Origin: Deltaproteobacteria bacterium
GTDB lineage: Bacteria > Myxococcota_A > Polyangia > Polyangiales > Polyangiaceae
Direction: 5' to 3'
DNA length: 62,489 nt
Assembly (NCBI GenBank): GCA_003235365.1
Contig: QJWJ01000283.1
Coordinates: 1 to 62,489 of the forward strand
Of the stretch, positions 1-8,105 are shown in pieces. The translations under genes and the position numbers were made by a program. Numbering within the stretch: the first letter of the stretch is position 1; the number at the start of each line of letters is the position of its first letter. The notes below the pieces were generated by a model that saw only the letters and a program-made list of their open reading frames with translations, was not told the DNA's origin and did no database searches.

Positions 1-79
1 GCGCCATCAAGGAACGCTCGATCTTGGTCCAGCGCTGCTCGCTCAACGGTTCCACTTCGACGCGCAGTTGGCTTTTCAT
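1..79 (-). CDS. Start of a gene coupled to the sigma factor, cut by the window edge (possible anti-sigma/FecR-type)
   Basis: Only the first 26 residues are visible, beginning MKSQLRVEVEPLSEQRW. The ATG overlaps the stop codon of the upstream ECF sigma gene (ATGA at 79-76), so the two are almost certainly translationally coupled. Genes placed directly after ECF sigma factors are usually anti-sigma or FecR-like regulators, and the N-terminus resembles those of myxobacterial FecR-domain proteins. That role is inferred from position and a faint resemblance; too little sequence is present to see a domain. Confidence 0.6.
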   Translation of the reverse strand, partial: MKSQLRVEVEPLSEQRWTKIERSLMA

Positions 80-750
80 GGCGTCAACTCCTCTTCCTGC
101 CCGGACTGGTCAGCCAAGAACTCCGACAACAAGGGATCCTGTTGCGCTCGCTTCGCCAGAGCCCGCCGCGCGCGCCAGGTCCTGAGCTTGGCCGTGGTCA
201 GGGTCGAATCCATGATCGTCGCGATTTCGCGCAGCGAGCGCCCATCGACGGCGAACAGCGTGAAGGCCAGCCGCTGCCGCGGCTCGAGCCTGTCGAGCTC
301 CGCGTACAGCCGCCGAACGGCCTCGCGCCGGCAGGCGCGGTCTTCCGGGCTGGGGGCGCCCGAACTCACGTCTTGGACGGGCTCCAGTGAGGGGGAGCGC
401 GCCTTTCTTCGGAAGTGCGCGTATGCCGCCCGCACGGCGCAGCGGTCGATCCAGGTACGCAGGGAGGAGTCGCCCCGGAAGCCTTTTAGGGACCGAAACA
501 CCTCGAGAAACGTGTCCTGCAACAGGTCGTCCATGTGCGCGTTCGAGCCGACCACACGATACAGGACGCGATGCACCCGCACGCGTTCACGCGCGAACAG
601 CTTGCGCAGTGCCGCCGCGTCACCGGCCTGGCAGCGCGCCACTAGATCGGTCTCCTCCAGATCGGCCTGCTCGGACGGCGGCACGAGCCAGACCCGTGGG
701 CCCGAGAGGTTCGGCTGGGGAGACATGTTGGGTTTAGTGTCAGGTGGCAC
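76..750 (-). CDS. ECF-type RNA polymerase sigma factor
   Basis: A 224-residue sigma-70 family protein of the extracytoplasmic-function class, which directs RNA polymerase to a small stress or envelope regulon. Region 2 lies at about residues 45-110, with the motif DDLLQDTFLEVFRSLKGF. Region 4 lies at about 155-205, with the helix-turn-helix RSLREIATIMDSTLTTAKLR. Regions 1.1 and 3 are absent, as expected for ECF factors. The gene can begin at GTG 750 or at ATG 726 (MSPQPNL); neither has a clear ribosome-binding site, so the first 8 residues are uncertain. Its stop overlaps the start of the next gene, probably its own regulator. Family assignment is secure; the regulon is unknown. Confidence 0.93.
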   Translation of the reverse strand: MPPDTKPNMSPQPNLSGPRVWLVPPSEQADLEETDLVARCQAGDAAALRKLFARERVRVHRVLYRVVGSNAHMDDLLQDTFLEVFRSLKGFRGDSSLRTWIDRCAVRAAYAHFRRKARSPSLEPVQDVSSGAPSPEDRACRREAVRRLYAELDRLEPRQRLAFTLFAVDGRSLREIATIMDSTLTTAKLRTWRARRALAKRAQQDPLLSEFLADQSGQEEELTP

Positions 751-988
751 GCCGGAAGTTACAGCGTAGTCGCCTGCGCCGAACCTTTCGCACTCGAATC
801 CGGGCCCCGGGCGGCATCAGCGGAGCAGGAATTCGAACTGTTCCGCTCCGAATGCCCTCGTCTGCCCGGACCGGAGAATCACACGGGGGACGCGTGTTCC
901 CGTCCCCCGGGGCCGCTGAACCCGCCCGCTCCCAATGCAGGCCGGTCTTGGTGTTCCGCCCGCATTGCCGGCAACTGCTGCGGACCTG
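751..988. other. Intergenic region between the RCC1 lipoprotein and the sigma factor
   Basis: About 240 bases lie upstream of the sigma gene and downstream of the RCC1 gene, both on the minus strand. It should hold the sigma-factor promoter. I could not pick a convincing -35/-10 pair or terminator. Confidence 0.4.
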
Positions 989-3439
989 CTACTGACACGG
1001 CACTGGCATTGGCGCGTAGTGATACGGGGTTTCGTCCCCGAGCTGCCCGTTTTTGCTGTCACCCCAGCAGCGAAGGCCGCCGTCATTCATCAACGCACAG
1101 GTGTTCCACAGGCCCATTGCGACGGCGCGAACGTCGCTGAGCACGTCGGTGGACGGAGGGGCCGAGCGGTCAATCGTCGAGCCATCGCCGAGCTGACCGA
1201 ACTCGTTGTAACCCCAGCAACGAAGTCCATCGTTCAGTGTCAGCGCGCAAGTGCTTCCGGTCCCCGCCGCGATGGCTCGAGCGCTCCGCAATACGTTCAG
1301 CGGCGTGGGATTGTCCTCGCGAGACATCATGCCGTTGCCGAGTTGACCGGAAAGGTTGCTGCCCCAGCAGCTCACGTCGCCGGTTGATGTCAGCCCACAG
1401 GTGTGGCTACTGCCGGCAGAAATCGCGACGTAGCCGCTGAGCACATCCCGCGTTGGCGGCGTGGACGAGGGATGGGTCGTGCCATCGCCTAGTTCGCCAT
1501 CGGTGTTGTTTCCCCAGCAGCGCACCCCGCCACCCGTCATCAGCGCACACACGTGATAGGCCCCCAGGGTTATCGATGCGACGTCCACCAGCACGTCGTC
1601 CGTTGGCGGGCTCAGCCGGCCGTTACTCGAACCGTCGCCGAGCTGACCGCTACTGTTGTCTCCCCAACAACGCACACCACCAGCCATCGTGAGCGCGCAA
1701 GTATTCCACGTGCCCGCAGCGACCGCCCGGACGCCGGACAGCACTTCGTTCGAGGGCGTCCATCGGTTTTCAGTCGTGCCGTCGCCGAGCTGACCCCGGC
1801 TGTTGTCACCCCAGCAGCGTACGCCTCCGCCAGTCGTCAACGCACAAGCGTGAGCTCCGCCGGCAGCAATCGCTTGCACCCCGCCGAGCACGTCGGTCGA
1901 AGGAGGAGTCAGGCGCGTCTGGGTCGAACCGTCACCGAGCTGGCCGGACTGATTGGCGCCCCAACAGCGGACCCCGCCGCCACTCGATAGGACACAATTG
2001 AACCCCGCGGCGCCCGTGAGCGGGAGCTGGGTGCCACCGACCGCGATCGCTGCGACGTCGCTGACCGCGTTTCTCTGGGGAGGGCTGGAGCGGGGCACGA
2101 ACTGACCGCCGTTGGTGAGCGTGCCCCAGCATTGGGTTGCGCCATCGGCGAGCAACGCACAGGTGTAGAACGTGCCGGCAGAGATCGCGATTGCGCCGCT
2201 CAGCACGTTGTCCGCGGGCGGCGAGGAACGACTTTGGGTCGTGCCGTCCCCGAGCTGACCGTAGCTGTTGTCGCCCCAGCAGCGTACGCCACCGCCGTTC
2301 ATCAATGCACACGTGTATCGCTCACCAGCGGCAATCGCCTGCACGCCGCTGAGGACATCGCCTGACGGCGGTGTCGGCAGACCATCGGTCGTGCCATCAC
2401 CGAGTTGCCCATAGCTATTGTCTCCCCAACAACGCACTACGCCCGCGTCCATCAACGCGCAGGTATGGCGATCTCCAGCGGCGATCGCGCTCACCCCAGT
2501 GAGGACGTCGCTCGCGGGGGGAGTGGTCCGCAGAATGCTCGCCGAACCATCACCGAGTTGCCCGTAGCTGTTGTCGCCCCAGCAACGAACCCCGCCGTTC
2601 ACCGTGAGCGCACAAGTATGTGACGACCCTGACGTGATCGCTTGGACGTCACTGAGCACGTCCTTCGAAGGGGGAGTCGTGAGCGGTGGCTCTCCTCCAC
2701 CACTGGTGTGGCTTTCGTAGTTGCCCCAACAGCGAACCCCACCTGCCACGGTGAGCGCACAGGTGTGTTCATTGCCAGCACTGAGTGCTTGCACGCCAGT
2801 CAGCACGTCGCTGCTCGGCGGTGATGCCCGATCTTCCATCGTGCCATCGCCGAGCTGGCCGCTGGCGTTGTCACCCCAGCACCGAACTCCCCCGCTCGTC
2901 GTCACCACACACGTGTGAGCCGCGCCGACCGCGACGGCCCCGACGGCATCGAGGGCGTCGGTTGGTGGGATCGCCCAGGTGAAGCTCGTCGGAGATTCTT
3001 GGCCGAGCTGCCCGAAGTAGTTGTGACCCCAGCAGCGCAACCCCCCGTCGTCGAGTACGATACACGCGTGGTTCCTTGCCACCGCAATGCGTTTGACTCG
3101 TCCGACGCCTGACTCCGTGCAGGCTGCGCTCGGATCACTGCTCAGGTCGACGTCGCTTGGCACGACACCGCTCGGCGGCACCTCCCCACCGTCGGCGTCT
3201 GGCTCCTGCTCGCTGGTGGCTTCAGGCGCACCGGCGTCGCTTCCGCTCGCGCGCCCGACGGCGGTCGGGTCGTCGTCGGGCTGGGGCTTTTGGCTCGTTG
3301 ACGCATTGCCGGCTTCCGTGGGGTCGTCGTCGGGGGGGCGATCATCGCTCGCGACGCTGGTCGAGTCCTCCGAAGCGCCGCAGCCCCAGCTCAGCAGGCT
3401 CGCGGCAAAAGCCGTCGCTCGGATCCATCGAACCGTCAT
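989..3439 (-). CDS. Lipoprotein with 14 RCC1-type repeats
   Basis: An 816-residue exported protein. The N-terminus is a signal peptide with lipobox LLSWGC (Cys at about residue 20), followed by a 90-residue Asp/Pro/Ser-rich spacer typical of surface lipoproteins. From about residue 110 to the end, RCC1-type repeats of 50-52 residues run almost without a break. I count 14 copies of the core, usually VRCWGDNxxGQLGDG, each preceded by a HTCAL segment, so each repeat carries two Cys residues. RCC1 repeats form seven-bladed propellers, so 14 repeats would suit two propellers in tandem. Eukaryotic RCC1 is a GTPase exchange factor, but secreted bacterial relatives have no established activity; binding or structural scaffolding is an inference. 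ATG start at 3439. Confidence 0.92.
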   Translation of the reverse strand: MTVRWIRATAFAASLLSWGCGASEDSTSVASDDRPPDDDPTEAGNASTSQKPQPDDDPTAVGRASGSDAGAPEATSEQEPDADGGEVPPSGVVPSDVDLSSDPSAACTESGVGRVKRIAVARNHACIVLDDGGLRCWGHNYFGQLGQESPTSFTWAIPPTDALDAVGAVAVGAAHTCVVTTSGGVRCWGDNASGQLGDGTMEDRASPPSSDVLTGVQALSAGNEHTCALTVAGGVRCWGNYESHTSGGGEPPLTTPPSKDVLSDVQAITSGSSHTCALTVNGGVRCWGDNSYGQLGDGSASILRTTPPASDVLTGVSAIAAGDRHTCALMDAGVVRCWGDNSYGQLGDGTTDGLPTPPSGDVLSGVQAIAAGERYTCALMNGGGVRCWGDNSYGQLGDGTTQSRSSPPADNVLSGAIAISAGTFYTCALLADGATQCWGTLTNGGQFVPRSSPPQRNAVSDVAAIAVGGTQLPLTGAAGFNCVLSSGGGVRCWGANQSGQLGDGSTQTRLTPPSTDVLGGVQAIAAGGAHACALTTGGGVRCWGDNSRGQLGDGTTENRWTPSNEVLSGVRAVAAGTWNTCALTMAGGVRCWGDNSSGQLGDGSSNGRLSPPTDDVLVDVASITLGAYHVCALMTGGGVRCWGNNTDGELGDGTTHPSSTPPTRDVLSGYVAISAGSSHTCGLTSTGDVSCWGSNLSGQLGNGMMSREDNPTPLNVLRSARAIAAGTGSTCALTLNDGLRCWGYNEFGQLGDGSTIDRSAPPSTDVLSDVRAVAMGLWNTCALMNDGGLRCWGDSKNGQLGDETPYHYAPMPVPCQ

Positions 3440-3735
3440 GCCGGATACTAACGCCGTTGGCCGCCATTGGCGCCCGACAACGGTTTCAGAGTGCGGTTTC
3501 CGTATTCAGCCAGTATACACTTGGTACCGAGTGCTCGCTCGTCGCAGCCCTGCATGCTGCGAAAGATTCACACGTTGCGGTTGCCGTTGCCTCGAGCTTC
3601 ATTTCGCCGCAAACGTCGGGCTCTTGGCCGTGTTTGGTGGTTGCGGCTTTGGCGTTCAGACGGCGCGCAGGGGCGATTCCCCCTGGCAACGCGGGCTGAG
3701 CGGCTTCAGCCGCCCAGCCTCACTCGTCAAAGGCT
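3440..3735. other. Intergenic region holding the RCC1-gene promoter and protease-gene terminator
   Basis: The stretch separates two minus-strand genes. It contains the hairpin at 3694-3719 close to the protease stop and a relatively AT-rich patch near 3495-3530 upstream of the RCC1 start. No gene is seen. Confidence 0.4.
3694..3719 (-). terminator. Hairpin after the serine protease gene
   Basis: An 11-base stem (GGCTGAGCGGC / GCCGCCCAGCC, one G-T pair) with a 4-base loop lies about 17 bases past the protease stop codon. There is no T-run, so termination by the hairpin alone is uncertain. Confidence 0.5.
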
Positions 3736-5154
3736 TCAGTACCAGCTGTCGATTGGCAAGTCGCCGATCGACATCGGCCCCAGATCCGCAACGACGCCAG
3801 AAAGCGGACTGAACACGTACTCGGGCGCACAATTCGATGAGACGCCACTTGGGCGCAGGCCGCCCCAGAGGAAGCCCGCCAGGAGCGCCTTGGGCAGCAG
3901 CGTCTCGTGCCAGAAGAAGACAGGGCCACCGCTATCGCCCGGACAAGAGACGTTCGTCCCGGTCAGGCTCTGAGCAGTAAACTGGCACGTGAATCCCCGC
4001 TGCCCATCCGTAGAATCGGGAGCCTCGAAGTCGACACACGTCTGCCCGATCGCAGCATCGCGCCAGCCCCGACCGACACCGACCTTCTGAACCTCGTCGC
4101 CCGAAAGCAACCAGCCGCTGGCGCTGATGACTTCGAACGTTTGCGCGTCGTCATCGATGTTGAGGTTGCCGTTGGGATCCCGCGTGCGGATGATGGATGG
4201 GTCGTCTTCGAACGGCACGCCGTCGTTGTACAGTGCTGCAACTGTGTCACTGTAGCGGCAGCCAGCAAACTCACAGTCATCGGACTGCACGAATGGCGGC
4301 TTGATGAACTCCATCGCCACCACAGCGCCCCCGGCCGGCTGAGTCAGCGAGTTGCCGAAGAAATCCCAGTCGCCCGTACAGTGCCCAGCGGTGATGAGGC
4401 CGGGGCTCGTCCACCACCAATTGGGGAACTCGGCGTTCATGCCCAGCGTGCAGCGCCCACCGTCCTCGGTGCCGAGTTCGATACCAGCGATTGCCGGGTT
4501 CTGTACGGAGCCACTGATTGATCCGGAGTATTGATACAGCAGCTCTCGACCGTCATCAAGAGCGATCGCGTCCGTTGGCAGTCCACTTGCTTCGAGCCAC
4601 TTCCAGACCTCCAGCATCACCTTCTTGTCACTGACGCCGAGCAACAGCTGGTTGTTTCGCTCGTCGATGTCGCTGAAGCGCACACCTTCTGCTCGCAACA
4701 TCGGACGCACCGTGCGCTCGTACCAGGTCGAAAGCTCGACGAACGAATAGCGCACACTTCGAAACAGTACGTCGTAACTCCTTTGATTGGGACGACGTGA
4801 CGACGGCCTGGGCTGCAGCATCTCTTTGCCGAAGACACGGACGAATGCATCGAGCACGACGGTGCGCTCTTTCGAATTCGGTTCCTTCGACGACGTGGCG
4901 ACGTTGAGCGTCAGGTTGCCCTTTTCGTCGTAGTAGGCACCCGCGAACATCGGGGCTTGCTGCGAAACCTGCCGGAACGCATCGTCGAGCGTCACGAGTG
5001 GTTTGGCAGAGGCCAAGGACGAAGCAAACGCCACCGCGGCAAACGTTGCCCCGAGCACAGCGAGGCGCGAAGCCGAGGGGCGCAGTCCGGTGACGCGGGT
5101 TTGAGGTTGGTGAGCCGATGACTTGGAGTTCGAACAGGACAATCGATTCGGCAA
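3736..5154 (-). CDS. Secreted trypsin-like serine protease
   Basis: A 472-residue secreted protein of the chymotrypsin fold (S1-like). A signal sequence ends near ASSLASA (about residue 50). A pro-region of about 160 residues follows, resembling the folding pro-domains of alpha-lytic-type proteases. The catalytic domain starts near residue 210. The histidine is in GLITAGHCTG and the serine in CPGDSGGPVFFW; the Asp is most likely in CRYSDTVAALYN. Several Cys pairs suggest disulfides. The start is TTG 5154, chosen because AAGGAG stands 8 bases upstream and no ATG fits. It is followed by a hairpin. Substrate unknown; a role in extracellular protein breakdown fits a predatory or saprophytic lifestyle. 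Confidence 0.9.
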   Translation of the reverse strand: MPNRLSCSNSKSSAHQPQTRVTGLRPSASRLAVLGATFAAVAFASSLASAKPLVTLDDAFRQVSQQAPMFAGAYYDEKGNLTLNVATSSKEPNSKERTVVLDAFVRVFGKEMLQPRPSSRRPNQRSYDVLFRSVRYSFVELSTWYERTVRPMLRAEGVRFSDIDERNNQLLLGVSDKKVMLEVWKWLEASGLPTDAIALDDGRELLYQYSGSISGSVQNPAIAGIELGTEDGGRCTLGMNAEFPNWWWTSPGLITAGHCTGDWDFFGNSLTQPAGGAVVAMEFIKPPFVQSDDCEFAGCRYSDTVAALYNDGVPFEDDPSIIRTRDPNGNLNIDDDAQTFEVISASGWLLSGDEVQKVGVGRGWRDAAIGQTCVDFEAPDSTDGQRGFTCQFTAQSLTGTNVSCPGDSGGPVFFWHETLLPKALLAGFLWGGLRPSGVSSNCAPEYVFSPLSGVVADLGPMSIGDLPIDSWY

Positions 5155-5744
5155 CGGGATGTCTCCTTGCAGTGGTTAGCAACGCTGTTTGGACTTCTCT
5201 ACATGCCCGGCCACTGGCCGCTTCGAAATCATTATTCACACTCGATCTACTCGATCGCTGCGGCGGTTGCAGTCGTGGTGTTCACACCGCACGCCACTGT
5301 GCATCTGCGTGCACGGTTTTCCACAGGACCCCGAGTGTTGTGCACGAACGTGCACGCGCTGACGATATCTCGCGGCGAAGAAAGGCCCGCGAGTCCAGGA
5401 GCCAAACCTAGCCGAGAGTAGTCGTACGAGGCTCGGCGCGGTGGCGAGGAGCCCTTGAACACCGCTGCTTGAAGCGCTCGCCGACGTCTTCAAAGACAGT
5501 CCACATTTTCGAACGTTCGGCGGTGTCCTCGAGAGCATCGAGATCATGCCGATGCCCGCCGCGTGAGCGCGCGGCAGAAAGCAGCAATCAGTCGGTTGGA
5601 TGGGGTCGAGCCCTGGGCGCCTCGGAGCAGCTATTCCCAGCGCTGAGAGTAGCTCGCTCTTTCGAATCGACTGCCCTGGCGATTCATCTGTTTCCCCGTG
5701 TTCACCCCTTGCAATCGTCGCCGTCGCGCGCCACGGTCGAGTCC
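5155..5744. other. 590-base divergent intergenic region
   Basis: This lies between the minus-strand protease and the plus-strand heme protein, so it must contain promoters facing both ways. A locally AT-rich segment (about 5225-5255) is nearest the protease side. Open frames here have no recognisable similarity and poor codon composition. I saw no RNA gene. Confidence 0.4.
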
Positions 5745-6302
5745 ATGAGTCCGACGCTAGATCAGCTCTCGGCCCAGCGTGGCGTTTCGAGCGCGTGCGC
5801 CCGGTTCTGTGGTCTTCGTTGCGCGCGCACTCGCGGGTTGGGTGGGGTGAGCGTGGGGGCGGTGGCACTGTCGGTCGGATTGGCGTCGGGTACTGCCAAT
5901 GCCAAGCAGGAGTATTACGACGCGTTGGTCCCCACGGGGACGTGTTTGGATTGCCGCTTGTGTCATACGGCCTCGCCCGGTTCAGCGACGGCGTTGCCGA
6001 CGACAGCCGCTGACTTCATGGCAAAGCCGTTCTACGTCGCCATGCTCGAGAAGGGGCTCGAGGGGAGCCTGCCCGACGAGACGATGGACAGCGACGGCGA
6101 TACCTTCACCGATCTCGAGGAGCTCGAAAACTTCGGTGATCCCAACGATCCGACGGTCGGTCCCGACCAGGTCGAGTGCCCCAACCAGCCCGCGTACGGC
6201 TGTCTGACGATCGCCGACCACTCCAGCCGCGGCTCGTCGCAGTCGAGCTGGCCGTTGTGGGCGCTACTGGGCCTCTTGGTGCTGCGCCGCCGCAGCCACT
6301 GA
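5745..6302 (+). CDS. Small exported c-type heme-motif protein with C-terminal MYXO-CTERM-like anchor
   Basis: About 185 residues from the ATG at 5745; the frame is open further upstream, but that part has no protein character. A hydrophobic signal segment ends at about GTANA. Next comes CLDCRLCH, containing one CXXCH heme-attachment motif, then an acidic DSDGDTFTDLEE stretch like a thrombospondin type 3/EF-hand calcium loop. The C-terminus (SSWPLWALLGLLVLRRR) is a short transmembrane segment with an Arg cluster. It resembles the MYXO-CTERM sorting signal of myxobacterial surface proteins, although the usual preceding Cys is not obvious. Likely an envelope-anchored electron-transfer or heme-binding protein; function not proven. 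Confidence 0.72.
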   Translation: MSPTLDQLSAQRGVSSACARFCGLRCARTRGLGGVSVGAVALSVGLASGTANAKQEYYDALVPTGTCLDCRLCHTASPGSATALPTTAADFMAKPFYVAMLEKGLEGSLPDETMDSDGDTFTDLEELENFGDPNDPTVGPDQVECPNQPAYGCLTIADHSSRGSSQSSWPLWALLGLLVLRRRSH

Positions 6303-6372
6303 GCCCCGCGCGGCGAACGACCGCCCTTGTTTGCATCGGTGACCGGGGCGCAGCGGGTCGAACGACGTTGCC

Positions 6373-6460
6373 GCGTCAGGTCTTGCGAGTGGCTCCAAGC
6401 CCTAGCGTGGCGCTGTCGTGTTTGATTGGTTGAGTTACCCGTTGGACTTCATGACTGCGG
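6373..6460. repeat. Dispersed repeat R2, copy 1
   Basis: About 88 bases match 9634-9716 in the same orientation at roughly 80% identity. Shared blocks include GTCTTGCGAG, GCTCCAAGCCC, GTCGTG and TTGATTGGT followed by GAGTTAC. On the minus strand both copies read as the end of a coding frame (AVMKSNG-stop here, AVMQSYQ-stop in copy 2), so the repeat may be the 3' tail of a once-duplicated gene. The two copies bracket the GH54-like and SMP-30-like genes. Confidence 0.6.
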
Positions 6461-6567
6461 ATTGCTGCCGCAGCGTGGTGCGCTGGGTGAGTCGGGTCAG
6501 TCGAGGGTGGAGCGCGAGACGAACGGTGGTATCATGTTGGCAGGTTCGTCGGCGATACTCGAGCAAG

Positions 6568-8064
6568 ATGTTGACTTCGAAAAACTTGGCCGCCTGCGTC
6601 GTTGCTGTCCTCCTGCTGTCCTGTGAGAGCGACAGGCGAACTGATCAGGGGAGCACGAACGACCGCTCCGGTGGCGACGGGGGCCCTGGCGCCGAGCAGA
6701 ATTCCGGTGGCGACGACGGCCCCGCTGGCGAGAGCCTCGACGCGGATGAGAGTCCAAACAGCGACGACGACGCGACGCCGGGCAGCGGCGGTGAATCGGC
6801 TGACAAGGGCGGCGATGATGTCGCATCATCCGTGCCAGAGGTAACCGGTAATTCCGTCACGCCACGCGTGTCGAGCGGCGGCGCTCCAAACGATGCAGAG
6901 GTACCCGACGCGAGTGCTGCAGGAGGAGCCGGCGGGCGAGCGGGCGCGGGGGGCACGCCCAACGTGAGTGGCGGTGGGGGAGGCGGCGGCGGCGCTGTCG
7001 ATGAGCAAAGCCACGCTGGCGGCGCCGGAGGCACGAGCGGCACATCAACGGTGCCCGGTGCTGGGCCCTGCGATATCTACGAGCAAGCGGGGACCCCTTG
7101 CGTTGCGGCATACAGTACGATCCGAGCCTTGAGGGGCGATTACGCCGGACCGCTGTATCAGGTCCGCAGCGGGAGTAGCGCTGCAAACCGGGGTTCGGGT
7201 GGCGATACCCACGACATTGGCGTGACGGAAGATGGCTTCGCGGAGGCCGATGCGCTCGACGCCGTTTGCAGCGGCACGACCTGCACGGTTTCGATTCTGT
7301 ACGACCAGTCCGGCAGAGGTAACCACCTGCAGGTGGCCAAGCCGCCTCAGGATAACACGTTGCCGATCGACAACTTCGAAACGGTCATTCACCGGGATGA
7401 CGGCGCGGACGCGCTGACCGTCAGCGGGCATCGCGTTTACTCGCTCTACGTGGAACGGACCCAAGGATACGCACTCGCGCAGCCCGGCGATGGGGTTCCC
7501 TTCGGACTCGAGTCGCAGGGCATTTACATGCTCGCCGATGGCACCCATTCTGGGACGGCCTGTTGTTGGGAATTCGGCAATGGGTCGCTGGCAGGGCCGT
7601 CCTACGCGAGCACCGCGCTGTTGCTCGGAGTCGCGTACTGGGGTTACGGCGAAGGTGATGGCCCGTGGTTCATGGCCGACTATGGCGCAGGAGTTTGGGC
7701 GGGGGGCACCAACCCCGGTGATCCCGGGTGGGGCGCCATCGGTGCCGACCCCGTGATGAACTCGGCGAATCCGTCGATGGCGGTTCCTTTTGCGCTCGGG
7801 TTCTTGAAGACCAGTCAGGACGCATGGCAGCTCAGCATGGCGAACGTGCAGACCGCGACAGCCATCACGATGGCCTACACTGGCGGATTGCCCGTCGAGA
7901 TCGAAAACCAGGGTTCGATCGTCCTCGGCATCGATTCGTCGAGCAGCAACAACTCGTTTGGCACCTTCTTCGAAGGTGCCGTCGTCGCAGGTTTTCCCGC
8001 AGATCGAGCGGAGCTCGACGTGTTGGACAACGTGAAAGCGGCAGGCTACGAGACGGCTGATTGA
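6568..8064 (+). CDS. GH54 alpha-L-arabinofuranosidase-like lipoprotein, apparently lacking its catalytic residues
   Basis: 498 residues from ATG 6568, chosen because MLTSKNLAACVVAVLLLSC is a clear lipoprotein signal; the longer upstream frame is not protein-like. A Gly/Asp-rich spacer runs to about residue 165. A GH54 (ArabFuran-catal) domain follows, starting GPCDIYEQAGTPCVAAYST and including YDQSGRGNHLQ, the vicinal cysteines of TACCWEFGN and the end block FGTFFEGAVVAGFPAD. The C-terminal arabinose-binding (CBM42) domain of fungal enzymes is absent. Compared with Aspergillus AbfB from memory, the nucleophile Glu in VDMENN corresponds to Gly here (ADYGAG), and the acid/base Asp near GGDNSN aligns with Ser. 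Family membership is strong. Loss of activity, leaving a sugar-binding lipoprotein, is an inference needing an alignment. Confidence 0.85.
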   Translation: MLTSKNLAACVVAVLLLSCESDRRTDQGSTNDRSGGDGGPGAEQNSGGDDGPAGESLDADESPNSDDDATPGSGGESADKGGDDVASSVPEVTGNSVTPRVSSGGAPNDAEVPDASAAGGAGGRAGAGGTPNVSGGGGGGGGAVDEQSHAGGAGGTSGTSTVPGAGPCDIYEQAGTPCVAAYSTIRALRGDYAGPLYQVRSGSSAANRGSGGDTHDIGVTEDGFAEADALDAVCSGTTCTVSILYDQSGRGNHLQVAKPPQDNTLPIDNFETVIHRDDGADALTVSGHRVYSLYVERTQGYALAQPGDGVPFGLESQGIYMLADGTHSGTACCWEFGNGSLAGPSYASTALLLGVAYWGYGEGDGPWFMADYGAGVWAGGTNPGDPGWGAIGADPVMNSANPSMAVPFALGFLKTSQDAWQLSMANVQTATAITMAYTGGLPVEIENQGSIVLGIDSSSSNNSFGTFFEGAVVAGFPADRAELDVLDNVKAAGYETAD

Positions 8065-8105
8065 GGGCAGGGGCTCGAGATCGGCGAAGGATGCAACTTG
8101 CCGCT

